Assembly: GCF_035013185.1 (NCBI RefSeq)
Contig: NZ_JAYGJO010000001.1
Location: 356,955 to 420,954, forward strand
DNA: 64,000 nt
DNA from: Acerihabitans sp035013185
GTDB taxonomy: Bacteria; Pseudomonadota; Gammaproteobacteria; Enterobacterales; Enterobacteriaceae
Direction of reading: 5' to 3'
Below are positions 45,072-53,838 of the stretch, in pieces; within the stretch, counting starts at the first letter, position 1; each line of letters begins with the position of its first letter. The notes beneath the pieces are model-generated. The model had not been told where the DNA came from and did not search any database. It saw only the letters and a list, made by a program, of their open reading frames with translations. Both the position numbers and the translations under genes were made by a program.

Positions 45072-45223
45072 GACCATAAGTTGGGATTGAGATGAGGAAG
45101 TTCACTCAATCCTGATCGGTTTCTCACTCCGGAAAATACCGAGAATTTACAGGCAGCATAAATCGAAAATTTGTATGAGCATCTTTTGCCGTTACCGACT
45201 CGGTCAGGGGCGCTGGTTTAAAC

Positions 45224-45308
45224 TTTTTGGCGAATGATCAGAACGCTTAATCTGGATTGAGTCCCATTTGGTGACCTAGTATTTTTCTCAGGTATTTAGT
45301 CTCTGTAT
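45224..45308 (-). mobile_element. Degenerate IS630-family terminal fragment
   Basis: Aligned with the reverse complement of the left end of the intact IS630 element at 50254, this stretch shares TTTGGCGAATGATCAGA, GGATTGAGT and ends CAGGTATTTAGTCT. Roughly two thirds of positions agree over 70 bp by eye. It is a solo end pointing the other way, with no transposase. Confidence 0.6.
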
Positions 45309-45572
45309 AATGATATTGCGTTCTTATTTGAAACAGTCAACGGAGTGTTAAAATGTGATGAGACGTATTTAATGTTAGATATCACTTCATATATACAACA
45401 TTATAATCAATTTTTAATAAACATGCTATATTAAAAAATATTAATTATGATTTAATTGAAATAAATTTAATTAAAGTTATGCGGCGATTTATTGTTATTC
45501 TATACTACGTATTTCATTGATAAAGCTGGTGCATTTTTTCTTTAAAATAGTTAATAAAAGGATTCATTTTAA

Positions 45573-46634
45573 ATGAAAATATTAGTTACAGGTGGGGCGG
45601 GATTTATAGGTTCAGCTTTAGTTCGCCATATAATAAAGGATACCGAAGATGAGGTTTTAATAGTTGACTGTTTAACCTATGCAGGGAATTTAGAGTCTTT
45701 AGTCGAGGTGAGTAATAATTCTCGGTATTGTTTTGAACAAATAAATATATGCGATCGTATTGGCTTAGAGCGAATTTTTACTCAGCATAAACCTGATGCG
45801 GTAATGCATCTTGCGGCTGAAAGCCATGTTGACAGGTCAATTGATGGTCCATCTGCTTTCATGGAAACAAACATCATTGGCACTTATACATTGCTAGAGG
45901 CAGCCCGTCAGTACTGGTTGGCATTGGGTGTAGAATACAAATCAGCTTTTCGTTTTCATCATGTCTCAACTGATGAGGTTTATGGTGATCTGCACGGTAC
46001 AGACGATCTATTTACAGAAACAACTCCCTATGCTCCTAGTAGTCCTTATTCGGCCTCTAAAGCTTCCAGCGACCACTTGGTTCGGGCATGGCATCGTACC
46101 TATGGCTTGCCGACTATAGTGACTAACTGCTCTAACAACTATGGCCCCTATCATTTTCCAGAAAAATTAATCCCTCTGACTATCCTTAACGCTATTGCAG
46201 GCAAACCTCTACCAGTGTATGGCAACGGTGCGCAAATTCGCGACTGGCTGTATGTGGAAGATCATGCCCGTGCATTGTACAAAGTGGTTACAACCGGTGT
46301 CGTTGGCGAAACGTATAATATTGGCGGCCATAATGAGCGTAAAAATATCGATGTTGTCAAAACCATCTGTCGTTTATTGGATGAGCTGGTTCCGTCTAAA
46401 CTGGTTGGGGTGGGCCACTACGAAAATCTTATAACTTACGTTACAGATCGACCTGGACATGACCTGCGTTACGCGATTGATGGCGCCAAGATTAAACGAG
46501 AATTGGCTTGGCAGCCGCAGGAAACTTTTGAAAGTGGTATTCGAAAAACAGTTGAATGGTATCTGAATAATAAGACTTGGTGGCAGCGTGTTCAGGACGG
46601 ATCCTATTCTGGTGAACGGCTTGGCTTAAACTAA
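45573..46634 (+). CDS. rmlB: dTDP-glucose 4,6-dehydratase
   Basis: This 353-residue extended SDR catalyses the second step of dTDP-L-rhamnose synthesis (dTDP-glucose to dTDP-4-keto-6-deoxyglucose). It has GGAGFIGSALV at 7-17, HLAAESHVDRSIDGP near 82, the catalytic HHVSTDEVYGDL with DE near 134-135, YSASKA near 167 and NNYGPYHFPEKL. Length matches E. coli RfbB (361) closely. It opens the rmlBACD set, after 470 bp of gene-free sequence that holds the IS630 relic. Confidence 0.96.
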   Translation: MKILVTGGAGFIGSALVRHIIKDTEDEVLIVDCLTYAGNLESLVEVSNNSRYCFEQINICDRIGLERIFTQHKPDAVMHLAAESHVDRSIDGPSAFMETNIIGTYTLLEAARQYWLALGVEYKSAFRFHHVSTDEVYGDLHGTDDLFTETTPYAPSSPYSASKASSDHLVRAWHRTYGLPTIVTNCSNNYGPYHFPEKLIPLTILNAIAGKPLPVYGNGAQIRDWLYVEDHARALYKVVTTGVVGETYNIGGHNERKNIDVVKTICRLLDELVPSKLVGVGHYENLITYVTDRPGHDLRYAIDGAKIKRELAWQPQETFESGIRKTVEWYLNNKTWWQRVQDGSYSGERLGLN

Positions 46635-46660
46635 AAATTTGTAAGGAAAGGGCAAATCAT

Positions 46661-47536
46661 ATGAAAGGTATTGTATTGGCAGGTGGTACGGGTACACGTT
46701 TATATCCAATTACCCGAGGTGTATCAAAACAGTTATTGCCGCTATATGACAAACCGATGATTTATTACCCAATATCGGTATTAATGCTTGCTGGTATTCG
46801 CGACATACTGATTATTTCTACTCCGGAGGATATGCCTTCATTCAAGCGTTTATTGGGTGATGGTAGTCGTTTCGGTGTTAATTTTACTTATGCTATTCAG
46901 CCCAGTCCCGATGGTCTTGCTCAGGCATTCCTTATTGGCGAAAAATTTATTAACGGTGACCGCTGTGCACTAGTACTTGGTGATAATGTTTATTTCGGTC
47001 AGAGTTTTGGTTCCAAGCTGGAAAATGTTGCTGCGCGTACTACTGGAGCAACGGTTTTTGGTTACCATGTGGTTGACCCTGAGCGCTTTGGTGTTGTGGA
47101 GTTTGACGATAAATTCCGGGTGTTATCTCTTGAAGAGAAACCGCTAAAACCTAAATCAGAATGGGCGGTAACTGGGCTCTATTTCTACGACGAACAGGTA
47201 GTTGAACTCGCGAAGCAAGTCAAACCGTCCTCACGCGGCGAACTTGAGATCACTACCCTTAATGAGCTTTATCTGAAGCAAAATCAATTGAATGTAGAAC
47301 TTCTTGGACGTGGTTTTGCCTGGTTGGATACGGGTACCCACGAAAGCCTGATAGAAGCTTCCGTATTTATTCATACCATTGAAAAACGTCAGGGATTTAA
47401 AGTGGCTTGTCTGGAAGAAATTGCTTTTAATCGTGATTGGTTGAGTAAACAACAAGTTTTGGCAGAAGCTGAGTTAATGAAAAAGACCGAATATGGCCAA
47501 TATTTAATCCAAATTGCCGAGGAACGAACTGAATGA
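46661..47536 (+). CDS. rmlA: Glucose-1-phosphate thymidylyltransferase
   Basis: This 291-residue nucleotidyltransferase forms dTDP-glucose, the first step of rhamnose precursor synthesis, and is feedback-inhibited by dTDP-rhamnose in the family. It has GGTGTRLYPITRGVSKQLLP at 8-27 (G-x-G-T-R-L and catalytic Lys), LGDNVYFG near 108, VEFD near 146 and WLDTGTHESL near 223. It is 26 bp after rmlB and overlaps rmlC by 4 bp. Confidence 0.96.
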   Translation: MKGIVLAGGTGTRLYPITRGVSKQLLPLYDKPMIYYPISVLMLAGIRDILIISTPEDMPSFKRLLGDGSRFGVNFTYAIQPSPDGLAQAFLIGEKFINGDRCALVLGDNVYFGQSFGSKLENVAARTTGATVFGYHVVDPERFGVVEFDDKFRVLSLEEKPLKPKSEWAVTGLYFYDEQVVELAKQVKPSSRGELEITTLNELYLKQNQLNVELLGRGFAWLDTGTHESLIEASVFIHTIEKRQGFKVACLEEIAFNRDWLSKQQVLAEAELMKKTEYGQYLIQIAEERTE

Positions 47537-48063
47537 AAGTAATTAATACTAGAATTGATGGCGTGAAAATTATCGAACCAAAAGTATTCGGTGATGCTCG
47601 TGGTTTTTTTCTAGAAACATTTGAAAAAAATCGCTATCGGTCGTTACTTGAAATTGATTTGGATTTTGTTCAGGATAACCATTCTCGCTCATCCAAGGAT
47701 GTTTTACGCGGCCTGCATTTTCAGAAAACAAATCCGCAAGGTAAATTAGTCAGAGTCGTACGAGGCGAAGTGTTCGATGTCGCGGTTGATATTCGCCGAG
47801 ATTCACCTACTTATGGTCAATGGGAAGGGGTCTTATTATCCGAAGAAAATAAAAAACAATTTTGGATCCCACCTGGATTAGCGCACGGATTTGTCGTGCT
47901 GACGGATGTGGCAGATTTTGAGTACAAATGCACCGATTATTATAACCCCCAGCATGAAGAATGTCTGCTGTGGAACGATCCGGCGATAAGTATTGACTGG
48001 CCGGTAGCTCAGCCGTTGTTATCTGAAAAAGATAAGTTGGGCAAGTTATTAAAGGATCTCTAA
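47533..48063 (+). CDS. rmlC: dTDP-4-dehydrorhamnose 3,5-epimerase
   Basis: This 176-residue cupin-fold epimerase has FGDARGFFLETF near 18, QDNHSRSSKDVLRGLHFQ near 46 (catalytic His in RGLHFQ), the GxVFDVAVDIRRDSPTYG block near 77 and FWIPPGLAHGFVVL near 113. Length matches E. coli RfbC (185). Its ATG overlaps the rmlA stop (ATGA), and rmlD follows 2 bp later. Confidence 0.96.
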   Translation: MKVINTRIDGVKIIEPKVFGDARGFFLETFEKNRYRSLLEIDLDFVQDNHSRSSKDVLRGLHFQKTNPQGKLVRVVRGEVFDVAVDIRRDSPTYGQWEGVLLSEENKKQFWIPPGLAHGFVVLTDVADFEYKCTDYYNPQHEECLLWNDPAISIDWPVAQPLLSEKDKLGKLLKDL

Positions 48064-48065
48064 AT

Positions 48066-48923
48066 ATGAAAATATTACTTGCTGGGGCTAATGGTCAATT
48101 AGGTCGTTGTTTTCAGGATCGCGCGCCTAAAGATTGGCAAATAATGGCCACTGATAGCGATTCTTTGGATATTACCGATGCAGTTCAGGTCGAAAAAACT
48201 GTAGCACAATTTCATCCAGATTTAATTGTTAATGCGGCAGCTTATACGGCTGTTGACAAAGCAGAGTCAGACGTAGAGCTTGCGCAACGTATTAACGCCA
48301 AAGGCCCAGAAAATCTAGCCATAGCGGCCAAGTCTATCAATGCCGGTTTTGTGCATATATCGACAGATTATGTTTTTGACGGCACATCGACTACGCCCTA
48401 TAAGGAAACTGACCCAACGAACCCATTAAGTGTGTACGGTGCTACCAAGCTCGAGGGTGAATTAGCAGTTCAGCAAGCCTATCCACAAACATTGATTATC
48501 CGTACTGCTTGGGTCTTTAGCGAATATGGTAATAATTTTGTTAAAACAATTTTGAGACTATCTCGTGAAAAGGAAAGCCTAAGTATTGTTGACGATCAGC
48601 GTGGTTGTCCTACCTACGCTGGAGATATTGCCCAGGCCATCATTCAACTTTATCAAAGTAATGCCTTAGCAGGAATTTATCATTTTTGTGGTGATCGAGA
48701 AGTTTCTTGGAAAGAGTTTACCGATCAGATAGTCGACACTGCCGATACTCTTAAACTGATAAGTCGTCGACCTGTGATAAAAGGAATCGGTACGTCGGAA
48801 TATCCTACCGCAGCCCATCGACCAACATACTCAACGCTATCCTGTAAAAAGATTGAAATATATGGTATTCGACCATCGAACTGGATGTCAGCATTAAATT
48901 ACTGCATAAGTAGAATATTTTAA
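48066..48923 (+). CDS. rmlD: dTDP-4-dehydrorhamnose reductase
   Basis: This 285-residue NAD(P)H-dependent reductase makes dTDP-L-rhamnose, the last step. It has GANGQLGRCF near 7, NAAAYTAVDKAESD near 60, STDYVFDG near 100 and catalytic YGATKLEGE near 125. Length matches E. coli RfbD (299). The order rmlB-A-C-D differs from the usual enteric B-D-A-C, so the set was probably acquired from a different lineage. It is followed by a hairpin and 600 bp without genes. Confidence 0.95.
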   Translation: MKILLAGANGQLGRCFQDRAPKDWQIMATDSDSLDITDAVQVEKTVAQFHPDLIVNAAAYTAVDKAESDVELAQRINAKGPENLAIAAKSINAGFVHISTDYVFDGTSTTPYKETDPTNPLSVYGATKLEGELAVQQAYPQTLIIRTAWVFSEYGNNFVKTILRLSREKESLSIVDDQRGCPTYAGDIAQAIIQLYQSNALAGIYHFCGDREVSWKEFTDQIVDTADTLKLISRRPVIKGIGTSEYPTAAHRPTYSTLSCKKIEIYGIRPSNWMSALNYCISRIF

Positions 48924-48929
48924 AAAAAA

Positions 48930-48962
48930 CCGGCTTGCCACATTGTATTTTGTCAGGCCGGC
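48930..48962 (+). terminator. Possible terminator after rmlD
   Basis: CCGGCTTG...CACA pairs imperfectly with TGTCAGGCCGG, giving about eight stem pairs near the base. The following run (GATTTCTTTATTTT) is only moderately T-rich, so it is a weak candidate. Confidence 0.45.
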
Positions 48963-49532
48963 AACGATTTCTTTATTTTAAGATTTTAGACTTAGTGCTA
49001 TATTTTTATCGTATTTTAGATTCATATATTATTTAGTCACGAAAGATGGTAATGATAATTCTAAGTTTCTTAATTATACTGGCAGTTTTTATGATTTTTT
49101 TGTTTAGTTTTTACTAACAGAGAAGAATTATTGGCTTTTGTATATTTAGATAATTTAGCTTTCGACATTTTCGAATACAAATGTTTATTTGGTCTGATTG
49201 CTATAAAAATAATTTTAATCATTAACGATTTTATATCTGTTTAATAATATAATAAATTTATTTTTTATCAGAGTGCATAGCTAATATGGCTATTGTCAGT
49301 TTTTTAAAATATCTAAAAAAAGTATTTTAAATAGTTTAAGTGAATCACTAAATAATTTACTAATTCATCAAATTATGTAATGCTTTAGTATATATTCAAT
49401 GTAATAACTTAATATAAAAATAAAATTTGTTTATAATCTGAAATTTAAATTATAAATTAAATATTATTTTATTTATAATTTAAATAATAACTTGATTTAG
49501 TTGCTCCAGCATATTATCTTTTAGGTAAAAGT
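48963..49532. other. AT-rich gene-free stretch before the acetyltransferase gene
   Basis: About 570 bp of very AT-rich sequence with many stop codons in all frames. I see no ORF, transposon end or repeat. It separates the rml block from the acetyltransferase gene, which presumably needs its own promoter here. Confidence 0.6.
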
Positions 49533-50030
49533 ATGAATATATTAAAACGTGTGTATTTAAAGTTCATAAAAAAAATAAATGGAGTTCTTTGGGCGCGAAA
49601 AATGGGTGTTAAAGTTGGTAATGACTGTAGGTTAATAGATGTAACATTCAGTTCTGAACCGTATTTAGTCAGTATCGGAAACCATGTTTCTGCAACTAGA
49701 GTCCATTTTGAAACGCATGATGGGGGAGTATGGATATTTCGTGATAATTTTCCTAATTGGGATATAGTAGGAAAAATTAAAATAGGTAATAATGTTTTTA
49801 TTGGCCATGGTGTGACTATTTTGCCAGGTGTAACCATTGGGGATAATATTGTAATAGGAGCATGTTCCGTTGTTAATAAAGATTTAAAATCTAATGCAAT
49901 TTATGCCGGCGTACCAGCAAAAAAAATTCGGGATTTAGATTCATATTTTGAGAAATGTCGTGTTAATTCAGTGGAAACAAAATTTATGACTCTACACGAA
50001 AAAGAAAAATTTTTACTTAATCGTTTATAA
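49533..50030 (+). CDS. Left-handed beta-helix acyltransferase (O-acetyltransferase-like)
   Basis: This 165-residue hexapeptide-repeat protein has isoleucine-rich coils (VGKIKIGNNVFIGHGVTILPGVTIGDNIVIGACSVV) with a catalytic-type histidine in IGHG, and the end AGVPAKKIRDL typical of WbbJ/Maa-type acetyltransferases. In a capsule locus it would O-acetylate a sugar residue from acetyl-CoA. It stands between a gene-free stretch and the IS630 insertion. Target sugar unknown. Confidence 0.85.
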   Translation: MNILKRVYLKFIKKINGVLWARKMGVKVGNDCRLIDVTFSSEPYLVSIGNHVSATRVHFETHDGGVWIFRDNFPNWDIVGKIKIGNNVFIGHGVTILPGVTIGDNIVIGACSVVNKDLKSNAIYAGVPAKKIRDLDSYFEKCRVNSVETKFMTLHEKEKFLLNRL

Positions 50031-50253
50031 GTAGTAACTGATAAGTAATCCAGTTGTGGTTTTATTGCCCATTGTATAATATTTTTTAAAAATTTTATTC
50101 AATATTCAATATTATTACATTTTAATGTTTATATTCTAGATTTATATACTTATAAAGTAAAATATATTTTATGTTTGAAATACTGCATATTCAGAAGTGG
50201 TTAATTTTAGATAATAGCTTAATTAAGTTATTTTAGATGATTTTATAAGTCTA

Positions 50254-51406
50254 AATACCTGCGCCAAATAGTAGATCACTGTGGGGAACTCAATCCGGTT
50301 TGAGCGATCTGATCAATCGCCAAACATCACAAATCACCACAACCGGACTGAGTTATGCCGATCATAGCATTCATACCCCGAAATGAGCGACGTCAGATGC
50401 AAAAAGAGATACATAAAACACGTGATAAAAATCATGCCCGACGGCTGATGGCCATGCTTATGCTGCATATGGGCGACTCTGTTACCGATGTCGCTCATCG
50501 CCTTTGTGCCGCACGTTCATCGGTAGGTCGATGGATTAACTGGTTTACGTCATTCGGCATCGAGGGGTTAAAAAGTCGTCCTTCAGGACGCCAAAAGCGC
50601 TGGCCTATTGAAGCTATAATACGCATGCTCGATCTATTGGTTCAACACTCGCCACAAGACTTTGGTTATCTTCGTTCACGTTGGAGTAGTGAACTGTTAT
50701 CGATTGAAATAAATAAACTATTTAACGCTACACTCCATCCTGCAACACTCCGTAAAGGGTTGTCGAAAGCCAGCTTGGTCTGGCGCAGGTCAGCCCCGAC
50801 ACTTCACATCCGGGATCCACATAAAGAAGAAAAAATGGCCACAATCAAAGAGGCATTAGCCACGAACTGTGCGGACCACCCGGTCTTTTATGAGGATGAA
50901 GTGGACATCGATCTCAACCCAAAAATCGGGGCTGACTGGCAACGAAGAGGCCAACAAAAACGGATCCCAACGCCGGGAAAAAATGAAAAACATTATCTGG
51001 CCGGTGTGTTGCATGCCGGAACAGGACGGGTTGATTACGTCAGTTCAACAAGTAAAAATTCGGATTTATTCATCCAAATGATGAGCCACCTGAGAAGCAC
51101 GTATCGCAGCGCGAAAACCATCACACTAATCGTTGATAATTACATCATCCACAAGAGTCAAAAGACCCGAGATTGGCTGGCAGAGAATCCAAAATTTATC
51201 ATTATTTATCAACCGATTTACTCACCTTGGGTGAGCCGGATAGAGCTGTTATGGCTGGCACTTCATGAAACGGTGACTCGCAATCGCCAATGTCGATATA
51301 TGTGGCAATTATTAAAAAATGTGAAGCAGTTTATGAAAGCGGCATCGCCATTCCCCGGCAACGGACATGGGCGAGCAAAAGTGGAGCGGTATTAGGCGCA
51401 GGTATT
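50254..51406 (+). mobile_element. Complete IS630-family insertion sequence
   Basis: Terminal inverted repeats AATACCTGCGCC (50254-50265) and GGCGCAGGTATT (51395-51406) are exact complements. They are flanked by TA duplications (50252-50253 and 51407-51408) with C before and G after, so the target was CTAG, the known IS630 preference. Total length 1153 bp. It lies between the acetyltransferase and wzx genes in a non-coding stretch, so no gene is disrupted. Confidence 0.95.
50355..51395 (+). CDS. IS630-family transposase
   Basis: This 346-residue DDE transposase is near co-linear with the Shigella sonnei IS630 protein. It has an N-terminal HTH (HMGDSVTDVAHRLCAARSSVGRWI near 38) and catalytic acidic residues in FYEDEVDIDLNPKIGADW near 172, LIVDNYIIHKS near 256 and YSPWVSRIELLW near 293 (third acidic residue E). 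The frame is intact and ends at the inner edge of the right inverted repeat, so the element may be active. Confidence 0.95.
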   Translation: MPIIAFIPRNERRQMQKEIHKTRDKNHARRLMAMLMLHMGDSVTDVAHRLCAARSSVGRWINWFTSFGIEGLKSRPSGRQKRWPIEAIIRMLDLLVQHSPQDFGYLRSRWSSELLSIEINKLFNATLHPATLRKGLSKASLVWRRSAPTLHIRDPHKEEKMATIKEALATNCADHPVFYEDEVDIDLNPKIGADWQRRGQQKRIPTPGKNEKHYLAGVLHAGTGRVDYVSSTSKNSDLFIQMMSHLRSTYRSAKTITLIVDNYIIHKSQKTRDWLAENPKFIIIYQPIYSPWVSRIELLWLALHETVTRNRQCRYMWQLLKNVKQFMKAASPFPGNGHGRAKVERY

Positions 51407-51598
51407 TAGTCTCATTTATTAGTTTTTTTTATTATTGCTGCGATTAATTCATTGATAAATGGTTGGAATATTTTAACTTAATATAAGGTGTTATTTCTGG
51501 AATAAATATGGGATTAAATTATGCGTGTTCTACCATCAAGGCTAACCGAACACTATTCGGTTGGAACCATATCAATGTTTATTTAGCTGAAAGTTATA

Positions 51599-52852
51599 AT
51601 GAGTATGCTTAAAAACAAACAGGCACTAAATTTTATTAAAAATATGTTTTCTCTCGGAATGTTGCAGATCATAAATTACATTCTACCCATCTTAACTATA
51701 CCATTTTTAGTGTCCACGATTGGCATCGGAAATGTAGGTGTAATTGCCATAGCTACCGCATTCTGCACATATTTTCAAATATGTATTGATTACGGATTTA
51801 ATCTTACTGCTACAAGAGAAATTGCTAGTATTCACAATGATACAAACAGTGCTTCTGCTATCACTAGTGCGGTCTTCAATATAAAAATAATATTGTCCAT
51901 TCCACTCTTTTTTATTTTTTTTGCTATAGTTTATTTGGTGCCAGCATACTCTAGTGAAATTAGGGTGTTTGTGATAACCTATTTTATTTGCGTGTGTCAA
52001 TCCATGTTTCCTCAGTGGCATTTTCAAGCGACTGAACGCATGATTTATATTACCATCGCGAATAGTATTCCTAAAATTCTAGCAACCATTTTGTTGTTTT
52101 TTATAATACACAGCCCAACAGATACGTGGAAAGTGCAGACAATATATTTCTTTGGAACGGCAACTTCTGCAATATGGGCATTTATTATATTAAAGGTTAA
52201 GTTTAAATTTAATTACAGATTTGATCTTGTAATGATTAAAAAGCAAGTTGCTCATGGTTGGAATATATTTACAGCAAGGTTTTTTTCAACTCTATATAAA
52301 AATTCAAATGTCCTGATCATTGGAGCTTTGTGTCCGCCAGCACTTGTTGGTGGATATGCAGTCGCTGAAAAAATCATTCGAGCTGCTCAAACTGTACAGA
52401 ACGTTGTTGGCGATAGTCTCTTTCCTTGGGTAGTTAAACAGTCCGGTGGAGATGGTAAGTTTTTTAAAATCATGAATGATCGCTATAAAAAAATCATTAT
52501 TACTATATACATGTTCAGTGCTATTTTTGTGTTTTTTTTCGCTGACTTCATAGCCAAAATATTAGTCAGGCATGAATGGCAAATAGTTGGTTCACAACTT
52601 AAAATCATGGCATTTGTATTTTTTTTTGGTGGTTTAAACTATTTTTATGGGATTTTAGGACTAGTAGCCCATGGTTTCAACAAGTTTTTTTCGAGGGGAG
52701 TAATAGCAGCCGGTTTGTTTAATGTTATTACTTGCTATCTTCTTGTTTTAAAACTATCAATAACTGGGGCATCTATCACTATGGTTCTTAGCGAAGCGTT
52801 GTTATTAATACTTATAATTGTCTTTATAAAAAAATCTGGAATTACCAAATGA
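51599..52852 (+). CDS. wzx: Repeat-unit flippase Wzx
   Basis: This 417-residue inner-membrane protein has 12 predicted hydrophobic segments and belongs to the polysaccharide transport branch of the MATE/MOP superfamily. The N-terminus NMFSLGMLQIINYILPILTIPFLVSTIG is typical of O-antigen flippases. It moves undecaprenyl-linked repeat units across the membrane to Wzy. It overlaps the following GT2 gene by 4 bp. Gene order with the IS between it and the acetyltransferase suggests the promoter was moved or supplied by the IS flank. Confidence 0.9.
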   Translation: MSMLKNKQALNFIKNMFSLGMLQIINYILPILTIPFLVSTIGIGNVGVIAIATAFCTYFQICIDYGFNLTATREIASIHNDTNSASAITSAVFNIKIILSIPLFFIFFAIVYLVPAYSSEIRVFVITYFICVCQSMFPQWHFQATERMIYITIANSIPKILATILLFFIIHSPTDTWKVQTIYFFGTATSAIWAFIILKVKFKFNYRFDLVMIKKQVAHGWNIFTARFFSTLYKNSNVLIIGALCPPALVGGYAVAEKIIRAAQTVQNVVGDSLFPWVVKQSGGDGKFFKIMNDRYKKIIITIYMFSAIFVFFFADFIAKILVRHEWQIVGSQLKIMAFVFFFGGLNYFYGILGLVAHGFNKFFSRGVIAAGLFNVITCYLLVLKLSITGASITMVLSEALLLILIIVFIKKSGITK

Positions 52853-53838
52853 AAATAACTGCCGTTATTGTTACATATTCGAATCGTGCAGAATACTTGT
52901 CACAGGTTGTTGGTGAATGCCTATCACAAGGTGTAGATAAGGTAATCATTATCGATAATGGTTCCCCTATTGACAACCAAAAACAGATTAAAGCAATAAA
53001 AACTCTCTATACTGAGGAACGCATAGTTATTCATACAAACAAAAAAAATGAAGGATCAGCACCTGGATTTGCTCTCGGTATACGCATGGCAATAAAACAA
53101 AGCAATAATGATGATTGGTTGCTTGTCCTTGATGATGATAATAAGTTAGATACTGGTGCTGTTAGCTATTTAAGATCTTTAGCTGAGGATAATACCTATA
53201 ATAATGCATACTGCTGCCTAAGATCTGATCGAGAACACTATATCCGGTACCTAGAAACGCATGATAAAAAAATTCTGCTAGGTGCACCAAACACTTTTGT
53301 GTACTTTTCATTTACGGGGTTTATAAAAAACAAACTGAGTTGTGAGAAACAACTTCCTATTTTAAAAAGAAAAAATGATGAACCGATTCCATGCCCATGC
53401 GGGCCTTATGGTGGCTTATTTATGAGTGTTAAGGCGTTCAAAAAAGCATACTCTCCAAATGAACTCTTATATCTTTATTTTGATGATACGGAGTTTACAT
53501 TTAGACTAGTTGACCAAAATATTAAATTATGGCTGGCTCCACAGGCAAGGATATTTGATATAGATAAATCATGGGGAAATAAAAAATTAAGTCATAAGTT
53601 TTCTAACCAGTATTTTGAAACTGATGAGCTCAGGATAAAATATTTTTTTAGGAATAGAGTTTATCTAGAAAAAAAATATTTCGTTACTAAAAAACATGTA
53701 TATGTATTTAATATGGTAATTTACATGGCTATCTTAGGTGTTAAAGCTGTCTTAAGTGGTTCGATTCCAAGGTACCGAGTTATATGGAAATCTGTGATTG
53801 ATGGGTGGAATTTTGATAAATTAAATGTTACTCACTAA
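52849..53838 (+). CDS. GT2-family glycosyltransferase
   Basis: This 329-residue GT-A fold enzyme has AVIVTYSNRAEYLSQVV near 5, IIIDNGSP near 34, KNEGSAPGFALGIRMA near 65 and LVLDDDNKLD near 92 (DDD metal site), then GPYGGLFMSVKAF and FDDTEFTFRL near 213. The LDDDN pattern occurs in galactofuranosyl- and rhamnosyltransferases, so the donor is open. Its ATG overlaps the wzx stop (ATGA). Confidence 0.85.
   Translation: MKITAVIVTYSNRAEYLSQVVGECLSQGVDKVIIIDNGSPIDNQKQIKAIKTLYTEERIVIHTNKKNEGSAPGFALGIRMAIKQSNNDDWLLVLDDDNKLDTGAVSYLRSLAEDNTYNNAYCCLRSDREHYIRYLETHDKKILLGAPNTFVYFSFTGFIKNKLSCEKQLPILKRKNDEPIPCPCGPYGGLFMSVKAFKKAYSPNELLYLYFDDTEFTFRLVDQNIKLWLAPQARIFDIDKSWGNKKLSHKFSNQYFETDELRIKYFFRNRVYLEKKYFVTKKHVYVFNMVIYMAILGVKAVLSGSIPRYRVIWKSVIDGWNFDKLNVTH

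Larger units (their letters stand above)
44587..45100 (+). mobile_element. IS3-family element relic with internal deletion
   Basis: The relic is bounded by imperfect inverted repeats TGTTTCATTCTCAATCC (44587-44603) and GGATTGAGATGAGGAAG (45084-45100). It holds the 5' part of an orfA-like HTH protein and the 3' end of an integrase-core transposase in another frame. At 514 bp it is less than half the size of intact members. The same left end recurs next to both rpn genes. Confidence 0.75.
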
